The notes under the pieces were generated by a model. The model saw only the letters and a program-made list of their open reading frames with translations, did not search any database and was not told where the DNA came from. DNA of 64,000 nt from Bubalus kerabau (taxonomy: Eukaryota > Chordata > Mammalia > Artiodactyla > Bovidae), in NCBI RefSeq assembly GCF_029407905.1, contig NC_073624.1, positions 116,870,001 through 116,934,000 of the forward strand. Direction: 5' to 3'. Shown here in pieces: positions 22,892 to 34,255 of the stretch; the stretch's first letter is position 1; each line of letters opens with the position of its first letter. Both the position numbers and the translations under genes were made by a program.

Positions 22892-23180
22892 TGGGATTTC
22901 TTTGGAAGGAATGATGCTAAAGCTGAAACTCCAGTACTTTGGCCACCTCATGCGAAGAGTTGACTCATTGGAAAAGACTCTGATGCTGGGAGGGATTGGG
23001 GGCAAGAGGAGAAGGGGATGACAGAGGATGAGATGGCTGGATGGCATCACGGACTCAATGGACCTGAGTCTGAGTGAACTCCGGGAGTTGGTGATGGACA
23101 GGGAGGCCTGGCGTGCTGCGATTCATGGGGTCGCAAAGAGTCGGACACGACTGAGCGACTGATCTGATCTGATCTGATGT
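22892..23180 (+). mobile_element. BovB LINE 3' end
   Basis: Sense, 5'-truncated: TGGGATTTCTTTGGAAGG through GACTGAGCGACTGATCTG, ending in a (GATCT)n-type tail. It is close to the other young BovB copies in the window. A (CA)-rich stretch follows at 23,180-23,207. Confidence 0.94.
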
Positions 23181-23207
23181 GCACACAGGCACACACATAC
23201 ACATACC

Positions 23208-24500
23208 CTTCTTCCTTTTTCCAGGGCATGATACTAATAATCCCTGACACATAGCAAACTTTGCATAAGTGGAACGGTAACAATAACTCTTACTTAATAA
23301 AATGATGCTCCCTCCCCTCCACTTAAAAAGCTGATTCATCTCCAAGACTGATGTGAAACCAGGAATGATCTGGCAGATTACAATTGGAGCTGAAGATAAG
23401 TTGTTAGACCAGACCTGCAAGGCCTCCTGTGGAGTGAAGTAATTCATGGAGTGCAATCTGAGAAAGCAACACAAACGCTTCGTTCCACCAAGGCATTCCT
23501 ACAGTGCCTAGGAGAATTGTTGCTGACTTTTTGGAAAACCTAGGCATAAGTTTCATGGATTGTACTATTTCATTTTACTTAACTTTCTTTCAGGTAAAAT
23601 TGCTGGCTGTTTTGAACTAGTTGGGAAAGTGTGGACAACTAAAAGAGCCGCCAAAGAAAGCTTCGGGGAGAAATGAAGGAGGAAATATTGATAGGTTGGG
23701 GCAGGTCATCAAAATCACAGACCCTGAAGATGGGAAAAGACTTTGGAAGCCTGAGGGCCTGCGTTCCGGAACTCTACTGCAACAGCCCCCATCAGGGTTA
23801 GCAGGCTGTGCACCCGTCATCTGCCCTCCTCGGTACTGAAGCGCTCAACACCTTGACTGCGTTGTCTTCGGAACATAACCTGGTCTAGGGCTCCTTATCA
23901 CCAAACTCAAAGAGACCTTTCCATGTGTTTGTCTTGCAGGCTCTTCTTCACAAGTCTGTAAACACTGCAGTTTCCCAGAGCTGATTCTTTGCTTTCTTCT
24001 CTCTCGAACTGATTTTTACCAGATCCCAGTGACTCTCACAGATACGCTTCCAGCCCAGAATTTTTCCTTCAGTCTGACTCACATGTTCATTTTTCTCCTG
24101 ACATCTCTTCTTAGGTGTTTGACGGTCATCTCAAATTTCATGTGGCCCCAAACTGAGTGATATCACCCCCGTGTCCCCAGCCTACATCTCTTAGGTCTTC
24201 TGCTTGGTGGTCAATAATCCCATTGTTTGTTATTGTTTGCTGTTAATTACCACACTGAGGATTCATCCGTCCTTCCCCTCTCTTTCTCACACTCACATTA
24301 AATCTGTGTCAGCATCTCCCATCAATGCCACCTCTTGAATGTTGGTATATCCTGAGCCGCATCACTTCCCATCAGCTCCAGGCTCTGGCTCAGCCTGCCC
24401 GCGTGTCTCAGTCGGTCCTGTCCACCCTGCCCGCCTGCAGTCGGTCCTGTCACAGCATCGCATGGTCGTGTGCACATCAGACCCACCCATTTCCTGGTCA
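23208..24500. other. Unique DNA, no gene recognised
   Basis: About 1.3 kb with pyrimidine-rich stretches toward the right. No domain or repeat recognised; frames at 23,621-23,839 and 24,325-24,530 overlap others and look like chance. Confidence 0.45.
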
Positions 24501-24955
24501 GACCCTTCAGTAGCTTCCCCGTCATACTGAGAATAAAACTGAAACTCTTTCACACTGTCCACAGGTCTACACAGTCCAGTTCGTGGCTCCCTCTCTGGCC
24601 TTATCATCCTGTTTTCTCTCTCATTCCTGCCTGTTTGGCGATTTTGGCCTTTTCCTCCCACCCCTTGAAAAGACATTAAGCTCACGCCCATTTCAAGGCC
24701 TGCTATTTCTTCCTGACTGCTCTTCCCCAGATCCTCATACTGCTGCCAACTTCTCATTGTGCATATCGCAAATAAGGCCCCTCTTTATCATACTATCCTA
24801 TTTTTCTTCCTCACAGTGCTTATTGGTATCATAAAATATCTTGTTTGTTTACACGCTTGTAGTCCATCTCTCCCTCACAAGAATGGAGGCTCCTGGATAG
24901 CCCCTGTGTGTTTTCTCACTGTTTGGCAAATAGTAGGTGTTTAATAAATACATAT
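24501..24955 (+). mobile_element. L2 LINE 3' end
   Basis: Good L2 3' region in sense: CAGTAGCTTCCCCGTCATAC, TTCAAGGCCTGCTATTTCTT, CTTCCCCAGATCCTCATACT, ATCTTGTTTGTTTACACGC, CAAGAATGGAGGCTCC, GCAAATAGTAGGTGTTTAAT. The order and spacing match the L2 3' end through to the AATAAATA tail. Confidence 0.85.
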
Positions 24956-25994
24956 GCATTGCCAACATTCTACAACACAGTGAGATACAGCCACATTCTG
25001 ACTACAGGCTTGGCTGGCTAAAGGGAAGTAGCACAAGGGATGTTCATAAAAAGTTTATTCATTTGTGGGTGTAGACAGGGAAACAATTTATCTGAACCTA
25101 GTTATCCTTTAAGAAAATTTGCCTTTGATGTTTGAGCACAGGAGTCAGCTCCTAAATAGGACTGTCATATTGAATAGAGTTTTGAAGCTTCTGTGTATTA
25201 TGCCCTAAGAGCTGTCTTTTCATTATTTCCAATTGGTGTAACTAAAAGAGTAAATTAGTCTTTATTGGCCTACATTTCCAGAAGAGACCCCCTCCAATTT
25301 TCAAAATAGAAAACCCCCAAATCCAAAAGTGATTTCATTCCCCACTCATATTTCCATTGAGAGACAGGAGATTCACTCGAGGTCTAGGAAGGCAGACTGT
25401 GGGTAGGATTCTTCCAGGCTCTCTCTCTCCACTCCCCCTCATCACAGCAGCACTTAGCCGATTTGAGAGGAAGAACCAACAGAGCTCAGCTAAGCTCCTC
25501 CGTGTCTCTCTTATTTCGTCTGTCTGTCCACTAGAAGGTGTGGTCTCACCTGCTCTCTGGCACAAGGTGAGCTGTCCGCTCTGGCATGGCTTGCGGATGT
25601 TGCATGATGCCAGTGGCTGGGGAGGAGAAGGCTGCTTAATGCGGTCGGATGTAAGGAGCCAGACACATCCTTCGGTCCCAGGGTGTCAGTAAGTGTATCC
25701 CGATCTCTGTCCGTCTCAGGCCTGTCGCTCTGCGCGTTCGAGCTCGTGCAGGGCAGAGTGCTGTCATTTATCGCCCCTCTTAAACTCCAGATAAAAGGGC
25801 TGCTTCAGTCTCAAAGGCTCCAGTTTGAAAGGTGCCAATAGGTTTTAACAAATATTCAAAGTTTTTCTGCATTCTGACAAATAGAACTTTTAACTATAAG
25901 TGCAAATTTTCAGGTAATTTTGTATAATGACAACTGATACTCCATGAAGGCAGCAGAATGGTGATGAAACGATATGCTTCAAAATCAATGAGAT
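24956..25994. other. Unique DNA, no gene recognised
   Basis: About 1 kb. The 111-codon frame at 25,357-25,692 (+) has a partial antisense shadow and no recognisable family. Confidence 0.45.
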
Positions 25995-26200
25995 ATGACA
26001 CCAGTTCTCAGCTTGGCCCTGTACAAATAGCTTTGGATAATTCACTCAGCCGCCTAACACTCATTTTTTTTTTCTCATTTGTGAAGTTGACATGATGGCA
26101 TCTATACTCCCCAGGGCTGGTGGGGGCTTAAGTGAGATTATGTACCTAAATTGCTTGCACAGTGCCTAGCTTGAGTGGTTGCTCTTTAGAAACTAGTTCC
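25995..26200 (+). mobile_element. MIR SINE
   Basis: Sense MIR: ACACCAGTTCTCAGCTTGGC, TTGGATAATTCACTCAGCC, TCTCATTTGTGAAGTTGAC, GCTTAAGTGAGATTATGTAC, GCACAGTGCCTAGCTTG. Confidence 0.7.
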
Positions 26201-26269
26201 CATTTGTCTTCCCATGCTGCATGCATAGAAGTTAGCCAGACCATAATGTCTGTCTATTATTGCCGTTAA

Positions 26270-26490
26270 CTTTTGTGCTATTCTTTTCACCGATTGTATT
26301 CATTCACATACATAGTATGATCTCTCTGAACCCCTACATGGACTGTGAGATAGGTGCATGGGTGGGCGTGATCCTATCTCACAGATGAAAAAAGGCAACT
26401 TAGATGGCTGGGTGATTTGACCAAGCTCAGTGGAGTCAAGTCTCAAATGAAAGTTGGTCTCTAAATCTGGCACTCTTCCCACCTTGCCTT
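26270..26490 (-). mobile_element. MIR SINE, antisense
   Basis: Reverse MIR: CTATCTCACAGATGAAAAAAG, GATTTGACCAAGCTCAGTGG, GTCTCTAAATCTGGCACTC. With the sense MIR at 25,995 it makes a second opposed MIR pair in this window. Confidence 0.65.
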
Positions 26491-26624
26491 TCAGCCTGTG
26501 CCATTCCGTTTGAGAAGCATGTTACTTACTGACTATTCCAACAGATAGGAGGATGAGGAGAGGGCAGTATGAGAGTATCAGCTCTAAAGTGTTAGAAGAA
26601 CTCTTGGATGTATTTCCTCACATT

Positions 26625-26900
26625 GCTGCTGCTGCTGCTGCTAAGTTGCTTCAGTCGTGTCCGACTCTGTGTGACCCCATAGACAGCAGCCCACCAGGCT
26701 CCCCCGTCCCTGGGATTCTCCAGGCAAGAACACTGGAGTGGGTTGCCATTTCCTTCTCCCATGCACGAAAGTGAAAAGTGAAAGTGAAGTTGCTCAGTCG
26801 TGTCTGATTTTTCGCGACCCCATGGACTGCAGCCTACCAGGCTCCTCCATCCATGGGATTTTCCAGGCAATAGTACTGGAGTGGGGTGCCATCGCCTTCT
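26625..26900 (-). mobile_element. BOV-A2 SINE, full dimer
   Basis: Reverse-oriented dimer with a (GCT)5 start, the GAAAGTGAAAAGTGAAAGTG linker, and GTGGGGTGCCATCGCCTTCT at the end. Confidence 0.95.
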
Positions 26901-27109
26901 GAAATCTCTGTGCACTGCTGCTGAATAAAATCTTGAAGACAGAGTTTTGGATGAAGTAAAAAAGAATATCACTTTGCCAGGCAAAGGGGGACTCAGTGCG
27001 CTTGTGCCCTGAAAACTGTGTGTCGCATCCTGGGAGGATTTGGTGTGGAGTTTTATAGCAATGGTTCAAGGATACAGTTGGTGATAAGGATTAGATTGTG
27101 TGCAGGCCC

Positions 27110-27751
27110 AGTTAGTTCAATTGCTCAGTCATGTCTGACTCTTTGTGATCCCATGGACTGTAGCTCGCCAGACCTCCCTGTCCATCACCATCACCTGGAG
27201 CTTGCTCAAACTCATGTCCATTGAGTCAGTGATGCCATCCAACCATCTCATCCTGTTGTCCCCTTTTCCTCCTGCCTTCAATCTTTCCCAGCATCAGGGT
27301 TTTTTCCAAGGAGTCAGTTATTCGCATCAGGTGACCAAAGTACTGGAGTTTTAGCTTCAGCATCAGTCCTTCCAATGAACACCCAGGACTGATCTCCTTT
27401 AGGATGGACTGGTTGGATCTCCCTACAGTCCAAGGGACTCTCAAGAGTCTTATCCAACACCACAGTTCAAAAGCATCACTTCTTCAGCACTCAGCTTTCT
27501 TTACAGTCCAACTCTCACATCCATACATAACTACTGGAAAAACCATAGCTTTGACTAGACAGACCTTTGTCAGCAAAGTAATGTCTCTGCTTTTTAATAT
27601 GCTGTCTAGGTTGGTCATACCTTTCCTTCCAAGGAGTAAGCATCTTTTCATTTCATGGCTGCAGTCACCATCTGCCATGATTTTGGAGCCCCCCAAAATA
27701 AAGTCTGCCACTGTTTCCATTGTTTCCCTGTTTATTTGCCATGAAGTGATG
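27110..27751 (-). mobile_element. BovB LINE (outer copy), 3' part, antisense
   Basis: The 3' end of an antisense BovB, from GTTAGTTCAATTGCTCAGTC to GCCATGAAGTGATG, where it is broken by an inserted sense BovB; the same sequence resumes at 28,528. The outer element spans 27,110-30,171 and appears to be flanked by a 7-bp target-site duplication, CAGGCCC, at 27,103-27,109 and 30,172-30,178. Confidence 0.93.
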
Positions 27752-28527
27752 CAGATGACACCACCGTAATGGCAGAAAGTGAAGAACTAAAGAGCCTCTT
27801 GATGAAGGTGAAAGTGGAGAGTGAAAAAGTTGGCTTAAAGCTCAACATTCAGAAAATGAAGATCATGGCATCCGGTCCCATCACTTCATGGGAAATAGAT
27901 GGGGAAACAGTAAAAACAGTGTCAGACTTTATTTTGGGGGGCTCCAAAATCACTGCAGATGGTGACTGCAGCCATGAAATTAAAAGACACTTATTCATTG
28001 GAAGGAAAGTTATGACCAACCTAGATAGCAGATTCAAAAGCAGAGACATGACTTTGCCAACAAAGGTCCGTCTAGTCAAGGCTATGGTTTTTCCTTTGGT
28101 CATGCATGGATGTGAGAGTTGGACTGTGAAGAAGGCTGAGTGCTGAAGAATTGATGCTTTTGAACTGTGGTATTGGAGAAGACTCTTGAGAGTCCCTTGG
28201 ACTGCAAGGAGATCCAACCAGTCCATTCTGAAGGAGATCAGCCCTGGGATTTCTTTGGAAGGAATGATGCTAAAGCTGAAACTCCAGTACCCTGGCCACC
28301 TCATGCGAAGAGTTGACTCATTGGAAAAGACTCTGATGCAGGGAGGGGTTGGGGGCAGGAGGAGAAGGGGACGACAGAGGATGAGATGGCTGGATGGCAT
28401 CACTGACTCGATGGACGTGAGTGTGGGTGAACCCTGGGAGTTGGTGATGGACAGGGAGGCCTGGTGTGCTGTGATTCATGCGGTTGCAAAGAGTTGGACA
28501 CGACTGAGTGACTGAACTGAACTAAAC
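27752..28527 (+). mobile_element. BovB LINE (inner copy), 5'-truncated
   Basis: A 776-bp sense BovB 3' end inserted in the antisense outer BovB. It starts in the reverse-transcriptase YADD motif (CAGATGACACCACCG) and ends in the ACTGAACTGAACTAAACTGA tail. TGATG occurs on both sides (27,747-27,751 and 28,528-28,532), a short possible target duplication. The frame 27,769-28,146 (125 codons) and the frame 28,186-28,515 read as BovB C-terminal protein, separated by an in-frame TGA at 28,144-28,146. Because insert and host are the same sequence in opposite orientation, the locus is a large near-palindrome. Confidence 0.94.
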
Positions 28528-30171
28528 TGATGGGACTGGATGCCATGATCTTCGTTTTGTGAATGTTGAGTTTTAAGCCTACTTTTTCACTCTCCTCTTT
28601 CACTTTCATCAAGAGGCTCTTTAGTTCTTCACTTTCTGCCATTATGGTGGTGTCATCTGCATATCTGAGGTTATTGATAATTCTCCCGGCAATCTTGATT
28701 CCAGCTTGTGCTTCTTCCAGCCCAGCATTTCTCATGATGTACTCTGCATATAAGTTAAATAAGCAGGGTGACAATATACAGCCTTGATGTACTCCTTTCC
28801 AAATTTGGAAACAGTCTGTTATTCCATGTCCAGTTCTAACTGTTGCTTCTTGACCTGCATACAGATTTCTCAGGAGGCAGGTCAGGTGGTCTGGTATTCC
28901 CATCTCTTGAAGAATTTTCCACAGTTTGTTGTTATCTACGCAGTCAAAGGCTTTGGCATAATCAGTAAAGCAGAAGTAGATGTTTTTATGGTATTCTCTT
29001 GCTTTTTTGATCATCCAACACATATTGGCAATTTGATCTCTGGTTCCTCTGCCTTTTCTAAATCCAGCTTGAACATATGGAAGTTCACAGTTCATATACT
29101 GTTGAAGCCTGGCTTGGAGAATTTTGAGCATTACTTTACTGGTGTGTGAGATTAGTGCAATCATATGGTAGTTTGAACATTTTTTGGCATTGCCTTTCTT
29201 AGGGATTGGAATGAAAACTGAGATTTTCAGTCCTGTAGCTACTGCTGAGTTTTCCATATTTGCTGGGGAGTTGAGTGCAGCACTTTCACAGCATCCTCTT
29301 CCAGGATTTGAAATAGCTCAACTGGAATTCCATCACCTCCACTAGCTTTGTTTGTAGTGATGCTTCCTAAGGCCCATTTGACTTCACATTCCATGATGTC
29401 TGGCTCTAGGTGAGTGATCACACCATTGTGATTATCTGGGTCATGAAGATCCTTTTTGTACAGTTCTTCTGTGTATTCTTGCCACTTCTTCTTAATATCT
29501 TCTGCTTCTGTTAGGTCCATACCATTTCTGTCCTTTATTGAGCCCATCTTTGCATGAAATGTTCCCTTGGTATTTCTAATTTTCTTGAAGAGATCTCTAG
29601 TCTTTCCCATTCTGTTGTTTTCCTCTATTTCTTTGCATTGATCGCTGAGGAAGGCTTTCTTATCTCTCCTTAGTCTTCTTTGAAACTCTGCATTCAGATG
29701 GGTATATCTTTCCTTTTCTCCTTTGCCTTTCCCTTCTCTTCTTTTCTCAGCTATTTGTAAGTCCTCCTCAGGCAAACATTTGGCCTTTTTACATCTCTTT
29801 TTCTTGGGGATGGTCTTGATTACTGCCTCCTATACAATGTCACTGACCTCTGTCCATAGTTCTTCAGGCACTCTGTCTATCAGATCTAATCCCTTGAATC
29901 TATTTGTCACTTCCACTGTATAATCGCAAGGGATTTGATTTAGGTCATACCTGAATGGTCTAGTGGTTTTTCCTACTTTCTTCAATTTAAGTCTGAATTT
30001 GGCAATAAGGAGTTCATGATCTGAGCCACAGTCTGCTCCCGGTCTCGTTTTTGTTGACTGTATAGAGCTTCTTTATCTTTGGCTGCAAAGAATATAATCA
30101 ATCTGATTTTGGTGTTGACCCTCTGGTGATGTCCACGTGGAGAGTCTTCTCTGGTGTTGTAGGTAGAGGTA
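28528..30171 (-). mobile_element. BovB LINE (outer copy), reverse-transcriptase part
   Basis: Rest of the antisense outer BovB. Two - strand frames cover the polymerase: 29,239-29,775 (178 codons, the region before the RT) and 28,400-29,257 (RT). The RT palm motifs are visible: FTDYAKAFD at about 28,944-28,970 and YADD at 28,652-28,663. Near 29,250 the two frames overlap in different phases, so one frameshift separates them. Homology ends in the endonuclease region near 30,170, so the copy is 5'-truncated. Not functional: frameshifted, truncated and interrupted by the inner BovB. Confidence 0.93.
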
Positions 30172-30178
30172 CAGGCCC

Positions 30179-30560
30179 TACACTCCTTTCGTCCGACCTC
30201 CGGTACTCTCATGAGCTTCTGTGGTTCCTGTAATCTGCCTTCAGATGGTTTTCTCTGGAATGAAGAATGCTAATATCTTCCATCTGTTGGGGGGTTTAGT
30301 TCTATAAAGATCTCACAGGCATGGTTACGTGTATCCCTTGAGGTGGAACCAGGGTCTTGGCCCCAGGCTGCACTATTGTCCCTTGGCTGACCCTCCTTTG
30401 TCTCTATGTCCCCTCCCTCCCTGATTAACAACTGTCTGAAAGGCTTCCATGCCCAGGAGCCCCATAGGGTCCTATTCTGTTTCATTTTTCTGGTATTGCT
30501 TCATTGATAGGTCCTTTTCCAATGATGTTTAATTTTTAAAATGATTTGCTCCATTCATTT
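30179..30560. other. Unassigned segment
   Basis: Sequence between the outer BovB and an L2 relic. A 71-codon - strand frame (30,270-30,485) is open and of normal composition, but I recognise neither a protein family nor a repeat. It might be an old LTR piece; this is a guess. Confidence 0.35.
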
Positions 30561-30955
30561 AATCATTCGCTCATAAGCATTTTTTTGGGCCCCTATGATT
30601 GAGTCTGAGTGAACTCTGGGAGATGGTGAAGGACAGGGAGGCCTGGCGTGCTGCAATTCATGGGGTCGCAAAGAGTTGGACGCGACTGAGCAACTGAACT
30701 GAACTGACGATGTCTATCAAACCGCATAGCAGATACTGTAAATACAAAAGCCCAAGACAGTGTAGCCACCCTCTGGGGCACAGTCTTGCTGGGGATACAT
30801 ATGTGCAGACAGATAATCATAGTACAGTGTGTGATGGGTACTGTGGAGGGCAATGTGGCAGGTGTAGTGCAGCTTCAGGGAGGGAGTGACCCAGGAAGCC
30901 TGGAGGGGGCAAGGCCATGGACAGAAGGTTTCTAAGAGAAGATTCTTGAATCAGT
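30560..30955 (-). mobile_element. Possible L2 relic split by a BovB 3' end
   Basis: CATTTAATCATTCGCTCATAAG resembles the reverse L2 3' end. After the BovB fragment at 30,603-30,712, further sequence including GATACTGTAAATACAAAAGC continues the L2 pattern weakly. Confidence 0.4.
30603..30712 (+). mobile_element. BovB LINE 3' terminal fragment
   Basis: Sense: GTCTGAGTGAACTCTGGGAG, GGCCTGGCGTGCTGCAATTC, GACTGAGCAACTGAACTG. Only the last 110 bp of the element. Confidence 0.9.
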
Positions 30956-30959
30956 CACT

Positions 30960-31065
30960 GATAGTGAGGACAAGTTGGCTACTCCCTCTGAGCCCCACCT
31001 CTCATCTGTGAGGTGGTGACACAAGGAACTACCGCATTTTGTTGTTAATGTAGATAAAGTGCTTT
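30960..31065 (+). mobile_element. MIR SINE, left part
   Basis: Sense MIR: CTCTCATCTGTGAGGTGGTG and TAGATAAAGTGCTTTGATCTG. It is interrupted by a BovA SINE and resumes at 31,220 with AGCAAGTGGTAAACACTC, TGGTGACTGTTACTACT. Confidence 0.65.
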
Positions 31066-31076
31066 GATCTGTGCCT

Positions 31077-31208
31077 GCTGCTGCTGCTAAGTCGCTTCAG
31101 TTGCGTCCAACTCTTAGCGACCCCATGGACTGCAGCCTACCAGGCTCCTCCATCCATGGGATTTGCCAGGCAAGAGGACCGGAGTGGATTGCCATTGCCT
31201 TCTCTGTC
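31077..31208 (-). mobile_element. BovA single-unit SINE inside a MIR
   Basis: One BovA unit, from CTGCTGCTGCTAAGTCGC to TTGCCATTGCCTTCTC. Flanks GATCTGTGCCT (31,066-31,076) and GATCTGTTCCT (31,209-31,219) form an 11-bp target duplication with one mismatch; removing the SINE restores a continuous MIR. Confidence 0.92.
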
Positions 31209-31219
31209 GATCTGTTCCT

Positions 31220-31262
31220 AGCAAGTGGTAAACACTCAAAAAATGGTGACTGTTACTACTTA
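31220..31262 (+). mobile_element. MIR SINE, right part
   Basis: The MIR 3' end continues from 31,065: AGCAAGTGGTAAACACTC followed by AATGGTGACTGTTACTAC. Confidence 0.6.
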
Positions 31263-31407
31263 CCTTTTCATTCAGGAAAAAGCCTTTTCATTTTATGTTG
31301 ACTTCACACAGGACAGGAAATTAAAATGAATACTCTCATATTCTTTAGATGTTGGTTCTAGAGATGAGCCTATAAGGGCACAGATTTGAGCCCCAATTCT
31401 AGATAAT

Positions 31408-31682
31408 GCTGCTGCTGCTGCTAAGTCACTTCAGTCATGTCCGACTCTGTGTGACCCCATAGACGGCAGCCCACCAGGCTCCCCTGTCCCTGGGATTCTC
31501 CAGGCAAGAACACTGGAGTGGGTTGCCATTTCCTTCTCCAATGCATGAAAGTGAAAAGTGAAAGTGAAGTTGCTCAGTTGTGTCCGACTCTTAGTGACCC
31601 CATGGACTGCAGCCTACCAGGCTCCTCCATCCATGGGATTTTCCAGGCAAGAGTACTGGAGTGGGGTGCCATTGCCTTCTCT
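31408..31682 (-). mobile_element. BOV-A2 SINE, full dimer
   Basis: Reverse dimer: TGCTGCTGCTGCTAAGTCAC, the GAAAGTGAAAAGTGAAAGTG linker, and GGGGTGCCATTGCCTTCTC. It retains both units with few differences from the other copies. Confidence 0.95.
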
Positions 31683-32455
31683 GTTGAAGGTCCCTAGACC
31701 TTTACAAAATGAAGCTTCTTGTCAATCATATTGACATATTTATCATCTCATTTCTTTCCTTTTTTCTCAAATTGCCTCAGTAAAGCAGATGTCTAGGCTC
31801 TGAAGATGTCTGTATATGCTATAGAAGAAACTTCAGGGAATTTTACTGATTTCATGTTGCTTAGTAGCCAAGGAGGGATAAAATGACAAACTCAAGTAAG
31901 AATCCTGAGAAAAATGAGGAGTAGAATTGCCTTGTGCTGCCTTTTCTGGGAAGAGGGGTTTAGATAAGTCAGTGGCCCCAAGTGAACTTAGCCCAGTGTT
32001 TTATCTTACTTCCTACTTGATAAGAGTTCACATCTCCAAAGCCCGGTCTAGAGAGCATGGCTCAGTTGGAATTTAGAAAATCCACAGGGTGAGTTGGCAT
32101 GCCAAGTATATCTCAGTTCTCCTCCTGAGAGAGCAAATGCTGGGCCGCCAATAGCAGTGCTGTTTAGCATTAGTGGGGCCAGAAGAGAGAGCACTTGAGG
32201 GAAACTGAAGACTCTGACTGAATTGTACATTGATGGAGAGGTCTGTTTAACCCTCTCTCAGGCCCCTAATTGAATTGTTCTTCTTTTTTATTTCTAGACT
32301 TATCTGCTGATACCTTTGACCTGAAATATGAAAAATTGGATATATATACATGAACATGGTTAAGAAATATGTTTGTCCTATAAACCAACTACATTTTAAA
32401 TCAATACATATTTTACTGATGATATTACCCTGGTATTTTAAATTTTAATATTGTT
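31683..32455. other. Unique DNA
   Basis: About 0.8 kb, AT-rich; no gene or named repeat recognised. Confidence 0.45.
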
Positions 32456-32576
32456 ATTTAGTTGCTAAGTGATGTCTGACTCTTGCAACCTTATGGACTG
32501 TAGCCTGCCAGTCTCCTCTGTCCATGGGATTTTTCAAGGCAAAAATATTGGAGTGGGTTGCCATTTCCTTCTCCAA
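32456..32576 (-). mobile_element. Bov-tA SINE fragment
   Basis: Reverse orientation, diverged: TAGTTGCTAAGTGATGTCTG, CTTATGGACTGTAGCCTGCC, AATATTGGAGTGGGTTGCC, TTCCTTCTCC. The tRNA-like head is missing. Confidence 0.85.
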
Positions 32577-33264
32577 ATATCATTTGTTATTTTTACCTAC
32601 ATAATTTTCAATATTGTTAACCAAACTAAATCTGCAGCAGAGGCAATAAAGGTTGATTTGCAAAGGAATTAGGTATTTTGGCAATTAGTGTGCAATTTGT
32701 TAGCTTCTAGAATAGCAGAAAAATGCCTCTCATTTTATTGTATGCCATATCACATTGTTTGTTTACACGTTGCCATATCACAGGTTAACAGTGAACTTAT
32801 AAAATGTATGATATTTTAGGTGTGAAGCTTAATGAAATTTTATTTTGATTACTGTCATGACATGAAATTCTTTCAATTTCCAATGAATAATCATTGTTTT
32901 TGCTTATTCAAAGACATTTGTATGCTCCAAATATGCTGAAATTAAGTTATACAGGTGACTAAAAGGAATAGAAATAGAGATAATTGAAAATTGTTTACAA
33001 ATTGGGAAAGAGATATATCTTTTATTGAATTAAAATACTTGAACTTTGTAATTTGAGATTTATTTTAGACTTTGGCTTATTTTCTGCACGTTAGAAAAGT
33101 ATCTTAAGTTCATTGCCTTGTGATAGCAGAAAGACTATTTTAAACCCCTCCATTTAGCAGGAGCAAGATGGTATGAGTATAAAAACTCACTTGTGTGTAA
33201 GATAGGTACATTTGAGAAGGCAAAATATGCATTGTTATTAAACTCAAATTTCAGCTCTGAAATT
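32577..33264. other. Unique AT-rich DNA
   Basis: About 0.7 kb, strongly AT-rich. No repeat family or gene recognised. Confidence 0.4.
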
Positions 33265-33425
33265 GCATAGACTTCAGTTCAGGTTCAGTACTACCACTTA
33301 CAAACTGTGAACTTGGAAAGTTATTTGATTTCTTTAAACTTCAGTTTCCTCTTCTATAAAAATGAAAATAAAAACTTCTTTTATGGTTGTTACAAGAATA
33401 ACTAAGATGCTTAAATTACTTAATA
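33265..33425 (+). mobile_element. MIR SINE
   Basis: Sense MIR: AGTACTACCACTTACAAAC, GAACTTGGAAAGTTATTTG, TTCAGTTTCCTCTTCTATAA, GGTTGTTACAAGAATAACTA. Confidence 0.72.
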
Positions 33426-33579
33426 ATAATAATCACTGAAATTAATGACAGCTTTTACTGATATTTTGAATGAAGAGATTTAAGTGTACCAAGGAATAGC
33501 AAACTCTCATGAATCAATTCAAAGATTACTTAAATGTTCTAAAGAAAGATCATGTCTTTGCTTTTTTTAAATAAAGGAG

Positions 33580-33826
33580 CATTTTTAAAAACTTTTTTTG
33601 TATTGGGGTATAGACGATTAACAAACAATGTTGTAATAGATTCAGGTGAACAGCAAAGGGACTCAGTCATATTTGTAAATGTATCCATTCTCTTCTAAAC
33701 TCTCCTCCCATCCAGAGTGCCACATAACACTGAGCGGAGTTTCCTGTGCTATACAGTAGGTACTTGTTGGTTATCTATTATAAATATAGCAGTGTGTACA
33801 TGCCCATCCCAAACTCCCTAACTATC
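33580..33826 (-). mobile_element. L1 LINE 3' end, antisense
   Basis: TTTTTGTATTGGGGTATAG, AACAATGTTGTAATAGATTC, GCTATACAGTAGGTACTTG, TTGGTTATCTATTATAAAT and TGCCCATCCCAAACTCCC match the reverse L1 3' untranslated region. Only about 245 bp remain. Confidence 0.82.
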
Positions 33827-34255
33827 AATAAAGGAACATTTTGCTTTGCATATAATTCTGTGGCATTTGCTAAAGCCAGGAGCATAATCAAAAGAATCTA
33901 CACACAATCCATATTTATCATTTCATAACACAGGATAAACTTTTACAGACTTTTTTGTATTTTTATTTATGAGACTAAGAATTAAGGTGTGAGGATTTAG
34001 GGAAGTTAATTCTATTTCTCTGGTTTTCCCTTTTCCTTTTAAGTTTGGTGCTTAGCAAAAATCATATAGAGCCAGGTTGAGTTGGGTAACTTGTAAAATT
34101 GTCACAACTGCAAAAATCATAAAATATTGTATCCATTTGCAGCAAATGTGTGGTATAAGTCCAGTTGACCTGAGAGAGTAAAAATGGCAGCAGTAAATTA
34201 AACATGTGGTAGGTAAAACAAATAATTTTGCTTTTGAAACAAAAACTATCTAACT

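Noticed and set aside
26625..26645. (GCT)n runs as trinucleotide-repeat loci (also at 3,238, 9,706, 31,408 and 60,087)
   Set aside because: Each is the reverse complement of the (AGC)n tail of a BOV-A2 SINE, so they are part of the element.
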